Of a DNA stretch of 64,000 bases, positions 46,886 to 60,000 are shown piece by piece. The DNA lies in NCBI RefSeq assembly GCF_001039355.2, contig NW_019775502.1:271895-335894 (forward strand), given 5' to 3'. Numbering within the stretch: position 1 is the first letter of the stretch; the number at the start of each line of letters is the position of its first letter. This stretch comes from Lingula anatina (lineage: Eukaryota > Brachiopoda > Lingulata > Lingulida > Lingulidae). The position numbers were made by a program, and so were the translations under genes. Below the pieces are notes generated by a model. The model searched no databases and had not been told where the DNA came from. It saw nothing but the letters and a program-made list of their open reading frames with translations.

Positions 46886-48440
46886 TTCAATATTTATAAA
46901 TAATCAATCATTGTCTGTAATATGTGCACTAAAATTTTTAAGGGGATCATTTTCACCTCTATATATAAAGAGACGTACAGTTATTTGATTATTTTATTGG
47001 ATTTACGGCAGAAATTATAATACTGTCATAAGCCACAAATCATGGCTCAAGAAGGAAAAGATCAAATTTTGGTAGTGCGCCATTAATTTTTTTAAAATTT
47101 TCTTCTTATGTCGCAAATGGACCAAGGAATAAATGATAAGATTTTTCTGATTAGTACTTAATTATCTAATATGTATTGGTTAGTTATTACGTAATTATTT
47201 ATCTTGGCGGGGGTTGAGCTCCCTGAGTGCTTTTCTAGTTTTATTATTGTGATTGTTTAACAATTTGCCATCTTTATCCTGTCTATAATATCTGCAAGTG
47301 CTGGAAGTTTATTAAGCAGGTAATTCGTATTCTGTTTATATTGAAATCTGTTTCTCTCCTAGTTGTACTAGACAAGCAGCCAGTAGAAACACGCACGTTA
47401 CCCCCGACATCAAATGGAAGGAAGTAATATAAAATAAAATATGAATAGATAAACCGACGTGCGCGCACCAGTAACACAGTATTCGGATAACCATTTTCAA
47501 TTTTTTTACAAATGAATACACGATTTTTGAAGGACTGGCCCAATTTCTCCTGGTTTGGTATGACACCCGGTGATCAAGGGTTCAGTTAATGTCATCCCTG
47601 CTGTCAGTGTCGGCTCAAATCAATAAGATAAATACTGCTTACATGGTCAAAGATGCTGAAAGTTTTACTTTTAACAATAAATATAACTGTCATCTGTGGA
47701 GACGTGTCAAGTGCATGATGACCATTCTTTGTGTATGGATGATATATATGGGTGTGCCTTGGGCAGTGTTTTTTGTGTTCGGATTGTGGACAGTGCCCAA
47801 AGACACGCTTTTCGGATGGTACAATCAATTATTAATAGGTCAACATCCCAGAATGACGACAGTTATATATTGACAGCATTGTGGTGGAAGCTGTCACCTT
47901 AATTTTTCAAGTTATGGTTGCACACTTGTTTACCTATTACGTACATGTACACGTCATGCCAAAATAGACCTAGGCCCCTGTTAAATAAGACATTTCTGGT
48001 ATTAACAAAGATGCAAAGCAACAAATTCGGAGTTTGTTCAGCATATAAATTTTTCATTTCAAAATACTAAAACTTTTTTGAAGTAAATTTTGAATTAAAT
48101 GAATGGGTATAGAAGTAACCATCACAGGGAAGGAAAAAGGAGGGGTGGCATCAGGAAGTTTTTAAATGTTATGCTCGTCTTCAAATAATTGTTTTTATGC
48201 CCCTTTTGAAGAAATTTTGAACACAGTTGCATTTTATTAGCTAGACAGTTGGAATACATACTCATGGGTTTGCCGACCTGGCACCAATGTGTAACAACGT
48301 GTGTTGCAAATTTTGGGCAAGATACGTATAAAGCGGGCGTGGATTTCAAGTTGCGCATTTAAACCACTTCTACTGGCTTCTAATACTACTTAAACAAAGT
48401 GAACATGCCAAATTAACCTCTCCTTCAGCACCCATCACCA
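46885..48440. repeat. Unit D, block Z
   Basis: The fourth copy of block Z, near-identical to unit C where they overlap. It keeps the TATA box and both short exons. Beyond 48440 the sequence is no longer shared. Confidence 0.75.
47042..47427 (+). CDS. Possible tiny two-exon ORF (25 codons), unit D
   Basis: Exon 1 is 47042-47071 (MAQEGKDQIL, donor GTAGTG). Exon 2 is 47380-47427 (PVETRTLPPTSNGRK, stop). Same frame and length as the other three copies. Function unknown; it may not be a gene. Confidence 0.2.
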
Positions 48441-49224
48441 CTACCATCAAAACCCCCCCCCCCCCAACATTTTAAAATTACACCTTCAAATTACGGGTCG
48501 TAAATTGCTTACTTATTCAAAGGAAACTGCTGAGGGATAACTACAGCACAGTCGAGTTTTGTGGCATAAATTTGATTTTAAATGTCTTTAAATTACAGTT
48601 ATCAACCATGCACAGCAATTTAGAGTCAAAGGGCGAGCAACGATGCTGAACAGCCACTGTGACAGCTAATACACAAGTCCACCTAGGTGGTCATTTTATA
48701 CTCTGGACTTTTTGTTTGTATATAAAATAGATGAAAAACAACAAAATACATTTAAAAGTTACAAATATTAGTTTAATATAAATTCAGTAAGTCTGAGACT
48801 CATGTTATCATATGCCATTCTGGACAACACAGACATTTTACAAAATTATACAGAAAAATAAATTCTTGTTGTTTATATGTTCTTCTGGGGAGCAGAAATT
48901 ATGTGGGGGAAAAAAGGAAGTGTATGAAATAAAAGTAAAAGGCATACTTTTTGGATTAAATGATCTATGTAATCATAGATATTTTAAATATCTTAAGTTC
49001 TTAACTGAAAAATTATGTTATTGTTTAAAAATGGAATATATCATAATTTCATCTTGCTGCTTGAACATGAAATATCTATAAAAAAAATTCATTTTTTTGT
49101 CATTTGAGTTGTTGAAAGAATGGTCTGTCTTATTTAAAATAAATAACAGCTCTGTTACAAAGCACTGTACAATAATGTATCGTTTTTCTTAATGAGCAAA
49201 ATTACAGTATTAAAAAAGAAAACT
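48441..49224. other. Intergenic, nothing recognised
   Basis: AT-rich unique sequence between the repeat array and the FAM124 gene. A 90-codon open frame at 48812-49081 has no recognisable motif and AT-rich codon use, and is not called. Confidence 0.5.
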
Positions 49225-49610
49225 AGAAAAGCACTCAGAGGGCGCAGACCTCCGCCAAGGCAGCAGTCTCCATCCAATGCCATTTCACCCCTAAATTTTC
49301 TTATTATAATGATTCATTTTTTTTATTTTTGATTATTGATTGATTATTGAGCCGGATCACCACCAAAAACTCATAATCTGTTCTTTGGACCTCTTCTGAC
49401 TGCTCCTGAAAATTTCATCAAGTCGGTCCATAACTTAGTTTTCTGATTTTTGATTACTGATTATTGATTGATTATTGATCCAGATCACCACCAAAAACTA
49501 ATCACTTCCAACTTAACCCATTTCTGACCTACCCTGAAAATTCCATCGAAATTCATCCATAACTTTTTGAGTTATGTTGATGACAAACAAACAAACAAAC
49601 AAACAGGGGT
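49225..49610. mobile_element. SINE/LINE-end-like dispersed repeat with internal duplication
   Basis: It starts ACTAGAAAAGCACTCAGAGG and CCTCCGCCAAGG, the inverse of a phrase inside every block Z copy. Two units of about 130 bp follow, each with GATCACCACCAAAAACT and a CATCAA/CATCGAA...CCATAACTT phrase. It ends in an (ACAA)n tail (49590-49605). Such ends are common at the 3' side of CR1/L2-type LINEs and their SINEs; the class is not certain. Confidence 0.6.
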
Positions 49611-49702
49611 GAATACATTATGTGGGTGAATTATTAAAAATTACTAAATAATTCAGGCATTTAAAGAAGATTTGATTATAAAGTTAGAGAAAACATTTTT
49701 CA

Positions 49703-52406
49703 TCATTCTAAGACAGTAAATAATTGCACCACATTGCCCTCAGGGTCTTGTGCTTCCCACAGATCTGAAGAAATCTGCTGCAGTTTATTCAAATCACTAG
49801 GGGGCAACTGTAGTGTCTGCAAGCAAAGAACAGTGGCAGCTGCTGGTGCTGCCACCTTCAGTCCATGAAAATAGGCTACGACCAGCTCCAGTTTTGGTTC
49901 CAGCGCAAAAACGGCATACTTTGAAACACCATCACTTCCTTGCTTAGACAAAGGTGTTGATTTAACAATCTTATGATAAAAACTGACCATGTCATCAAAA
50001 CTGGTTTGGTCCTGTACAAAAACAGTGATCTGTACTCCAGGTTGGTTTGCCCCTGTGATGACCCCCCACAGGAGTGACCCATGCCTCGAGTTCACATAGA
50101 ACTTGCCCTCACTCGTGATATCTTCCATACAAGCTGGTACAGCAACCTGTTGCCATGGCAACTGTGATAACCTCTGAAATGACCGCTCTGCTTTGGCTTG
50201 GGCATTTCCATGGAAAAGCAAACTGATGCCCAAAGTGGGCAAAGGTCCCTGGGCAGAGAATGGTGGTGATTCCCCCTTGGACATCACAGCCTCCATAACT
50301 AAAGCATATGGGAACCAAGCAGAGAAGGGTTGTATAATGCTCTGTAGTTCAACATGTAAGGTGGATGCTGCAGTTGTGATGATTGTCACGTAGCACTTTG
50401 ATGGCTCAACTAACACAGCCACTGGAAAAAAGGAGTAGTAAATGTTATGTTGTTGCATTGAAAATGTTATGTTGTTACAGTGACTTAAAACAGTTGTACT
50501 TAAAAATAATGTTGAACTTTGTCTAATTTTTTTTCATAAAAATATGTTTAAAAAAAAGATGATAATTACTAATTAGGTATTCTCTCTCTCATTTTTTCTG
50601 AAGGAGAGGGAGAGGACTCAAGTCACTGAAGTATATCAATGGGCTACCATTTTCCATCTTTAAACTTTCAAAAAGACTATAAGATGATCCCACATGAATT
50701 CACCTACCTTCCAATTTGACTGCATTTACCTCTGGCCCTCCACACTTCTCTAACTTTCCATCTAAGAAATCCTGCCCCAATGCATGATAGCTGGCAGCAC
50801 TGGGCAACAACAAGAGTACTCGCTGGGAATTCCACCTAAATTAATATCATGAGCCTTTACAACAGGCATAACAAGAGAACAAAATATTTGACATACAAAT
50901 AAAGTGGAAATGACAGATATCAACAAACTGGTTGAATCTGATATGCACATATATAAACACCCTGAAAAAATATACATAGTACTGTCTGTTGACTGATTCA
51001 TACATGTAAGTCATCTATGTTATATGATGGTACAAATCATAATGAAGATTATCTCTATACAGTAATGACATCTACAGTAAAGAGTACATCTCACCACTTC
51101 CTCAGACCCATGTTGTAAATAAATCAATAAATCATGTAGAGCTCTGAATTAATCTGGATACATATAAATATCTTAATAAATAATGAATCAGTACTAGTAA
51201 AACACTACATAAAATCTTTAAACTCATGTACTGAAAGATTCTAACTTACCTTAAGATTTCACATTTGGAATTTTTGCTCAACTTCTGAAGGCAACTTTTC
51301 ACGAGTTCGACTGTTTTCTCAATTAAAGGAAGACCAGATCCAGATAACGTAAGCAGTGCATAAAACCCATCAGCTTCAATTATAGGGGAGAATCTTGCTC
51401 CAAATGTTTTATTGACCTAAAAAAATATAGTATTACTTATTTGCTAAATATATAATATAATTACCAACAAGATATGCAACATAACAAACACTTTAACATA
51501 TTGTGATATTAATGTGTATTAGTTACAATGCAAAGCGTCCACAGTATGCAACAAACAAGATACCCGAGTGCGGGTTATACAGCAGTAATACAGCGCAATA
51601 TACACAGGAAAAAAAAGTCCAGTTGCAATTATACAAAAGGAACGGTCTTTCCAAACAAAGTAGGGTGATATAAAAGCAACTACTTACTAGGAAATTAATA
51701 TTGTTGATATAGCTCAACAATTCGAGGAGGCTTTGATATCAACAGGTCAGCAGCCATGTTGGGGAGTGGCTCTTCTTGGAAATATTACCAACCATTAAGT
51801 TCTATCAACAATATTAAGTGTAATATGTTTCACTTGCATATCACCCTATTTTGTTTGAAATTACCCTTTTCCATGTTTACTTGCAACTGGACTTGTTTTT
51901 TCAAGTGTATTGCGTGGTGTTCTTCTGTATTGCACAATTCAGTCACACCCAGATGAGTGTTATCCCACAACTGGCGCTTCAAACAACACCATGATTGCAC
52001 TTGTGTTTCACTCGGACTGTAGGGTGTTCAAATGAAGGCAAGTATGTAAGCGAAATTCAAGTGCAATTATCTTATTTTTCGTAGCGCCAGACAGACCTGG
52101 ATAAAAATATATTACTAGTAATGTCTTGCCAAACGTTACACAATAGAGAGGGAAGGAATTTTAATATCATCAGTTATTTTCCAGTTTTTTTTTTAATCTT
52201 ACCTTCCTCGGTCTTGTACAATGCAACTCAACCCTCTCACCGGACTGACGTTTTGTGTAGCAACTTGGCGAGTCCGTGTGTAAATTGACGCCTAGCCCAA
52301 CCCCATCAACAGTATCCAACTCGTCACCGCTCACTTCAACATTTATATCTTCTAAATCATCAAACATCCCACTGATTTCGTCCCAAAAATTAGCGCCATG
52401 GTCCAT
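49703..52406 (-). CDS. FAM124-family protein, 4 exons, 405 aa
   Basis: Exons in coding order: 52406-52203, 51416-51250, 50835-50708, 50421-49703. The total is 1218 nt with consistent phases (0, 2, 1). The start is MDHGANFWDEISGMFDDLED. It matches vertebrate FAM124A/B as I recall them: an alternating-hydrophobic first domain (GFYALLTLSGSGLPLIEKTV), VLLLLPSAASYHALGQDFL, QRLSQLPWQQ, then KFYVNSRHGSLLWGVITG against FYSLDSQLPIWGVRQV, a strand-rich VQITVFVQDQTSFDDMVSFY against VTLYCSFDNYEDAIRLYEMI, and the terminal DLWEAQDPEGNVVQLF against RWQTQDYDGNKILLQ. The domain is glyoxalase-like. Biochemical function is unknown; human FAM124B has been linked to CHD7/CHD8. Whether this is the pre-duplication A/B ancestor cannot be told, so no symbol is given. 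It is head to head with the PTK7-like gene. Confidence 0.88.
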
Positions 52407-53446
52407 AGCTGAGGCAAGGAGTTGCAATAACTCCTTGGTTGAAATAAGTTGACTTCGCTCCTACACTTTTCTGACTTCCAGGTACACAGGTACTTGATAA
52501 TTGATAACGTTAGATGGCGCTGTAAGGAAGATGAACATTTTGATCGTTTGAATTGCAGTCCAGAGCTCGCATCTGAAAATATTCTTATGAAAATTCAACT
52601 AAATTTGTTTTATTTGTCCATGCAATCGAGTTTGCTGACCACATTTGTCATGTTGACAGAAATGCTTTTTATTTTTTTGAGCGCCCTCTATAATAATCAT
52701 CAATCGATTTCAATGGCGTCCCTCCCTCCGATGTAAACAAAAGAGAACAGGGATAATTTGACTGCAGAAATCAGCAGCATCATGATAGAGAAGAGCTCTT
52801 TGCAGTGGTAAATGTACTATCATAAATGATGCCACAGTACGTTTTGTGATATCTTTTGATTAATATTTTTGTGAATAAGAATCAAAGATTTTAGATGTTG
52901 TGTGCACTCTGACTGGACAATGACAAAGTCTGTTAGTGTCAGAGGCAATGTCATTGCTAATTGACACTGTAACATTTACATTGTCGCCATGGCTCATTAA
53001 CATGGCATTGAAATTATTTTAGACTCATTTTGCAAAAACACGATAAGTTTTAGCATCATGGCTAATTGAACACGATAGATACTCATTAGACTTATTTCAT
53101 TTCATTATAATTTTTTTCTTCTTGCAATTATAGTACCTGTACATGTACCGGTACAGTGTAGTTTGTCAGTCTGTTAAGTTGACTTTGATTAAAGTAAAGA
53201 ATAAAACATGAAATACGAGTACTGCTATTTATAGTACTTTTACTACAAATCCTCCTTAACATGTACTGAGTATGTCCAAGTGTAGAAATAGTTAATTCCC
53301 TTGTTAATTCCTCCAGTATTATTCACATGCATACTAGTACATATTTACATAATTGAGTCAACCATCAGACAATTGTGTAAAATATGCTGTTCAAAGAACT
53401 TAAAGTAACATTATAATATCTGTTCAATATTTTGCAGAATTTCACC
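52407..53446. promoter_or_regulatory. Divergent intergenic region between FAM124 and PTK7-like genes
   Basis: 1.1 kb between the two ATGs should contain both promoters. No TATA box stands out. An acceptor-like TTTTGCAG at about 53431-53438 just before the PTK7-like start suggests that its 5' UTR contains an intron, with the first non-coding exon further left; GTAAATG at about 52808 is one possible donor. Confidence 0.45.
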
Positions 53447-53500
53447 ATGAGGGGAAATAGCAAAATCTTTTCAATGGTTGGCACAACAATCTGCAGATAA
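53447..53500 (+). promoter_or_regulatory. Upstream ORF of 17 codons before the PTK7-like start
   Basis: An ATG in good context (TTCACCATGAGG) opens a short frame (MRGNSKIFSMVGTTICR) that stops at 53498-53500, only 4 nt before the main ATG at 53505. If it is in the mature mRNA, it would be expected to lower initiation at the main start. Confidence 0.4.
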
Positions 53501-53504
53501 AGCC

Positions 53505-54060
53505 ATGACTTTGAACCTGTGTATGTTACTGGTGGCAGTTCTGCCCTATGTCATAGCAGAGATTGGTAAGTATTGTTATGTATGTCTTACATCATTTTTA
53601 TATCATTATTTCATTTTATATTGTAAACATTCAGATGTGTTCACATCTGGTGAATAATTACTTATTTACTATTTCTACTTAATTGATTAATAGTTATTTC
53701 TACTCACTGAAGACTGGGTTCTTTTTGTATTTTCAGAGTTTCAGTTGCAGCCCCAGTCTACTGCAGTGGTCATTGGTCAGGGTGCTGTCCTTCACTGTCT
53801 AGGAGTGGACACTGATGAAGGAGGTCATCTCTCTGTGGTCTGGTCAATGGACGGAGGAGCTGTAGCAGCCAAGACCTCAGTCTTTCAGAATAACTCCCTT
53901 TATGTGCCAAATGTTCAACAGTCAGACTTAGGTATTTATGTGATGAAGTGTTCTTCTCCTAATGTTAAACCCAAGTTTGGGTAGGGTATTTTGAATTATG
54001 ATTTTGTCTCAGAATTTGATTGCACAAAACACAACAAATGTGTGTGTGTGTGTGTGTGTT

Positions 54061-54093
<33 letters not shown>

Positions 54094-57000
54094 GTGCACG
54101 CGCGCTCGCGCATGTATGTACAATGATAATTCTATCACCTTACCTTTATAAGTTATCTTGAACTTGGGGAGAACAGTAGCTTTGAAGTCATTATAAGTCA
54201 CAAATAAGTAAACATTGGCATTGTTTCAAGTAAATATGTTCTTATATTTAAATATTAAAAAAATTATTTTAATCAAGGAGAGTATACCTGTACCCTGAGA
54301 GTGGGTGGAGACCTGAGTAGTGAGAGAACAAGCAGAGAAGCCACATTACTGGAAGCATGTAAGTGTCACAGACAGGATGACTTGCAATGGTGGATCAGGG
54401 GATCCTTATCAAAGAATTCTTCATCCCCGAGCCCTACATATTTTAGCAATAAAATTATCCTTCTCTAATGTTTTATATAAAATTATCCTTTTGTATTTTT
54501 TATATTTGCCCCCCCCCCCCCTCCCTTTAGCAAAATCCTGGATCTAGCTGCCAGTTGCTTGTCAGGCATATATGTACTTGCAGAAATTGCTTTTTGTCTC
54601 TATGTCTGAAAAAGAAGAGACAGACAGACAGACAGGCACCTGTGGGCATTAGAATTATTTTTTACATGTAGAAAGGTGTGGATATTTATAATCATGCTCC
54701 TTTTGTAGTCCTTATATTTCAATTATTTCTTAGAATGTTAAAAAGATAAATGAATAAATTATGAATATCTAAGTTGTTGCTTGTTTAAACAGAAATGTAA
54801 ACCTCACAACATCTTACAGTATCATGTTAAAGACATGAAATCACATGTGATTGTTTTTTTTTTCTCTCTCAGTCATCAAAGACTTTGTTATTGATCCCCA
54901 ACCTCCTGCGTCAGCAGTACATGTTAACGGCACTGCTCAGTTTCACTGTGTCAGTGGCAAGAGTGCCCCGCCCCCTGAACTGTACTGGGAGAAAGATGGA
55001 GCCTTGTTTACTGAGGGGGCCCAACACATAGCAGTCTTTGGAAGTATAGGTCAGTACAATAACAGGCACGTAGCCAGGGGGGTTCGGGGGGTTCGAAAGA
55101 ACTGCCCCTTTTGCTGGGAAAAGGTCCACTCTGGGTAAAATTTGATCTAGGTACATGAAGTTTCAATGGGAAAAGGTCCACTTTTTCAGAAAAAGAACCC
55201 CCCTTTTGAAATGGGGGCGTCTCGATAGTCCGAAGGTTCATTGGTCCGAAGGTTCATTGGTCCGAAAAGTGGTAACATTTTCATCGATTTTTTAATCAAG
55301 GGTTCATTGGTCCGAAGGTTCTATAGTGACCATTCGGACCAATGAACCTTCGGACTATTGAACCTTCGGACTATCGCTACGGCCCCTTTGAAATTGCTGG
55401 CTACAGGCCTGAATAAAGTGGTTACCTGCAGAGTTAACAGCACAGGTTTGTTGGAAACTGTGTCATTGCCGTTTTTAAATGACAACCTTTTGAAGAAGTA
55501 GTTGAAGAGAAATGAAGAAGAGAATGGATTGCTCTTTGAAGTTTAAAAGTTTTCTTATTAATTTTTGTATTTCATTTAGTAAATTAATATGTAAGCTGTT
55601 TCAGCTTGAAAATGATTATGATGATACTGTATTTTTGGATCATCCTTAGTTAATCAGGCACTGAGAAGAAAAGTATCCAATTTAACACTGCACAAAGGAA
55701 AACGGTGTTATATAGGAAAGAAAACTTTTATGGGATGATTATGAATTTTAACATTTAATTTGTATTTTGTTCTTATTTTCATTTAACAGAGGGTAAGTGT
55801 TCATGTAAAAATATTCATTACATGTGTGGTATCTAGTTGCAGATTTGCCAGTTATTTGACCTAACCTATACATACTGGTATAATGCATTTTTAACCTACA
55901 TGTACATGTATATATTAAATATGTATATACATATTCAACATTTCTAATTATGACCATGCACACTTTGAATGAAATACATGTATATTATGCTTATATGATA
56001 CATGTAGTTCAGACTAATTGACTAGGTTTCATTAGAAGGGACACTGTAAACCAGATTGTAAATGGTCCGTTTAAGCCCCGAACAGGAGTGGGTCATCAAA
56101 ATCAGTTTAAGACTTACTGCAAGAAGTAGACTGTTAGTTGACTATACATACAAAAGGAAGTCCTGGAGTAGACCAACCACCTGATACATGAGCCCTCAGT
56201 TGATTATAAAGTCAGCTGAAGAACGGAGAATACACTCTCACTTGGGCAAATAATTGAGTGAGGGCAAAGGCTCCCCAATGCAACCTTTATGTTTTATTTA
56301 GGGATGCCATTGGCTCCCTAGCATTACCAGACAATAAAATCAGAAATAATAGCTTTAAAGCTCCATGGTGTGAATTTGACATTGAACTCAGTTTAAGCTA
56401 CTGTTTTAAGTAAGTCTAAAAACATTGATTTTCTACTCATTCCTGAAAGGGCATGGAAAAAATATTTGATCAGTAGGCTATTTTTCATTGATTCGTAGAA
56501 TGGACTAATAACCCTATGCTTTTTATGTGCACTATTTCTTCATAGATGATAATGTAACTAACAGTCCTGGAGGTATGAGTAACATTCACTTGATGTTGCA
56601 TGTGGTTTTTGGGAAGGACAGATATTAAGATAAACTTAGCATGTCAATAACCATAGATTGATGTATTTCTTTCTTTCAAATCTTTTAACAGTTTGAATAA
56701 ATTCCAATGGGAAATAAGAGACCTTTTATGTGAAGCTGAAAATGTTTTTGACTGCCATATGAATTTACAAAAAGATATTTTGTAAATGATAAAAATTAGT
56801 TTTCTGAACATGAATAATTTTATCACTCAAATTATAAGAAATATCATTTCTTTATATCTGGTGTGGGTTATCATGATATTGCAAAATGGAGTATATTCAA
56901 TTCTTACTATCCTCACAGTAATCTTCTACTTATAAACTACTCGTATTTCTAAATATCTTCCTTCAACTAACATTAGCCAGAGCTTCAGAAGCGATGTGGG

Positions 57001-60000
57001 ACAGTTTTACCATTTTCAAATTACCCCACATTTCTGCTTGTCACATCTGAACTTCAGGGAAGTGTGGTAGAAGACAAATATGCCCATCACAAATGTTGTT
57101 AAGTTTATATGAACTGCTGGGTACATGTATATGCCTTTCTAGGGAGACACAAAATAAGCATGTCTGGATGTATTTTTGTGATAAGTACTGTAAACTTCAA
57201 TCATACTTGTTGCTGAATGCCACAGTTTGAGTTTGAAGACTGCTCATACAGAGTATTGAGCTTTGAAATTGAAGAAACTGTCCCATGTTGAAGTTGAAGC
57301 TCAGGTTAGATAGCACTGCACGTGTGACCAGCATCTGTAGGCAATAGTATGGTAGCAATATATGTACATGTGCATATTCATCTAACAAACATTATGCCTG
57401 GGATTTTGCATGTTTTTATTTTAAGGTCCATTGTCAACTTAACCTTGTGCTTTTATGCTTAGTACTGTGTCGGAACATTTTCCATTTTCTTTTCAATTCT
57501 TTTTTTTTAAATTGGAATGATTGCTAAACGTTTAAACTTGGCACATGAATTGTGGTATGACATTGGTTTTTAACCACAAAACTTGCTTTATTTTAGCAAA
57601 GAACCCACACTTAAAGTCTTTTTCTTTAAAGTTTCAAATAAGTAATTGATTTCAACTCAAAACATTGATTTCAATTGGTAACTAAATTGAGAGCACTGAT
57701 CATTTGCTTTTAATTGTAACAAATGTTATAGTTATGACCTTATACACAGACTGAATTTCAGCATGTTGCACTGTGGCGGGGTATTTATTTTATTTAGCAA
57801 TTAATCTTTAAATCAAAAAAATTGATGTTGATGAGGGTTTGCACATGTGATGATAAGCTTAATGCTTTTAAATGCGTCTTTTCCATGTTTATTGAATAGT
57901 CTATTTTAAAAGTAGATATAAGTCCTATTCTTATTCATTCATTCAAACAGTATATAATGAAATTTGATGTAGCCTCTTTTAAATTAGTTTGCTAGGTATA
58001 TAAAAGCTATAACCAACTTTAATTTTGTCTTACAAACACTTTGTTGTTGTGAAAGTCTACTATTTATTTTCAATTTTATAATTCAGTGAAGCATCAAAAC
58101 AGATATTTGAAGATATGCCTTGTTTTAATTTTTCCATGTTCACTGTCAAAAATATTTTTCTGTTTTGTAGGGGATGGCAGCATAGGACAGCTGACATCAC
58201 TTCTTGAATTCCGAGTCACGAAATCTCATGAAGGATGGTACCGCTGTGTTGCTAGAAATCCTCTCACTGGAGAAGAAAGAAGGAGCAAAGAATCTAATCT
58301 TACTGTGTCATGTGAGTTTGTCAAATGTGTTGCATGGTCTTGTTTTTTTCTGATTTTTAAATTGAAGTTATGCAAAAGAAGCATTCTCAATAATTATATC
58401 GCCTTTCCCAAGTTCTTTCGATATCCAGAACTGTTCAGCTTGTCAAAAATATCAATCTCAGGTCATTGTAACAGTATATATCTTTGCTTAATAATTTGTC
58501 ATTAATCATAGAGTAACACATGACAGGAAAGACATCATCTATGAGAAGGTTGAACAGTATGAATTATACTAAACTTTAAGAATACAGTCAACATGTTTAA
58601 TGCATAATTTCTTCACTGTGACTTAATTTTTGAACTTCAATTTCAGATGAACCTGTAGCGCCATACATTCCACGTGGCGCTGACTTGCAGTCTTTCATGT
58701 ATCTAGCAGGAGGTGTGCCATATTCTCTCCACTGCCCAATACAGGGCTGGCCCCAGCCAACTCTCACATGGTATAAGAATAGGCATATTGCCAAGGCCAC
58801 AACAGGCATGCACCTGTATGCCAATGGTACACTAGCCTTCTCCACTGTAGATGGCAGCACCGAGGGCCTCTACTACTGCAGGGGAAGTTATGGGCAAAAC
58901 AGCATTATGTCTTCAACTTTGAACATTTCTGTGGCAGGTAATTTGACTAGTTAATATGATGTTTATAGCCTGAGTGGTAATATTTATTATAAATAATTAA
59001 ATTTCTTCATCTGTTCATAGTTACTGAAAAAGAAAAATAATACTTGAATTAATTTTAAAGCAGCATCAAACATAGCAGATAACATACTTTTGGCACATTC
59101 ATGTAACTGAACCCACTTATGCTGTGCGACACACATTGTCAAGTATTTTGATTTGGCCTAAAACTTGACTAACAAATTTCAATCAAACCATATAATCTTA
59201 TTGTATCAAATATTTAAAGCAAATTATCAAATGGGTTTTTCACCTTTCCCTCAGTCAGATTGCATCAATTAACAATTGATAGGTAAGGTTTTTCAGCATG
59301 TTAAAGAAGGTTTAAGATATTGCGATAAAGAAATGCCTTTGTCAGCCAGAAAGGTACAGTTTAAAGAGTTCCTGTTTAGAACACAGTCACTGTAATTTTG
59401 TAAACCCAGGGATTTTGTAGCTGTCCATACACTTTTGTTCCTGCTGCAGTTTTAGATGCAGAATTCAAACAAGAGCCTCAAGACGTGGAGGCAATGGCTG
59501 GAACGGCTACTACCATCCACTGTCAACCACCCCGCAGTGTCCCACAATCCTCTGTCACCTGGTACAAGGACGGCACAGAATTTCAGCAGCGATCAGGGGT
59601 GTATGCAGCCACTGTGCTGCCGAGTGGAGATCTTTATTTCTCCTATGTCCAGAAGGCTGATGAAGGTCAATACATGTGTGTGGCTGTTAATCCTCATGCA
59701 ATTCCTCAGACAAGGGCATCTAATCCTGCAGTCCTAACAGTTAAAGGTGGGTCTATTAATTGCCAATACAGCACTGTGGCTATAATTATGTTGGTCATTG
59801 TCTTGTTTTAGTTCTGTGTAGAAACTATTCTTTTTATTTTGATTAATAAATTAAATACACATAAAGCAGGTCAAATTGGGATGACCATCTTGTCAAAAAT
59901 CAACAAACTGTCCACTTTCCACTGACCACTATCTACCCAGGTACATGTACTTCTCTGACCTCTGTCCACTGATCTGACCCATCAGATCATTCAGGAGTTA

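Noticed and set aside
53965-54201. Minus-strand HTHTHT open frame
   Set aside because: A TG microsatellite.
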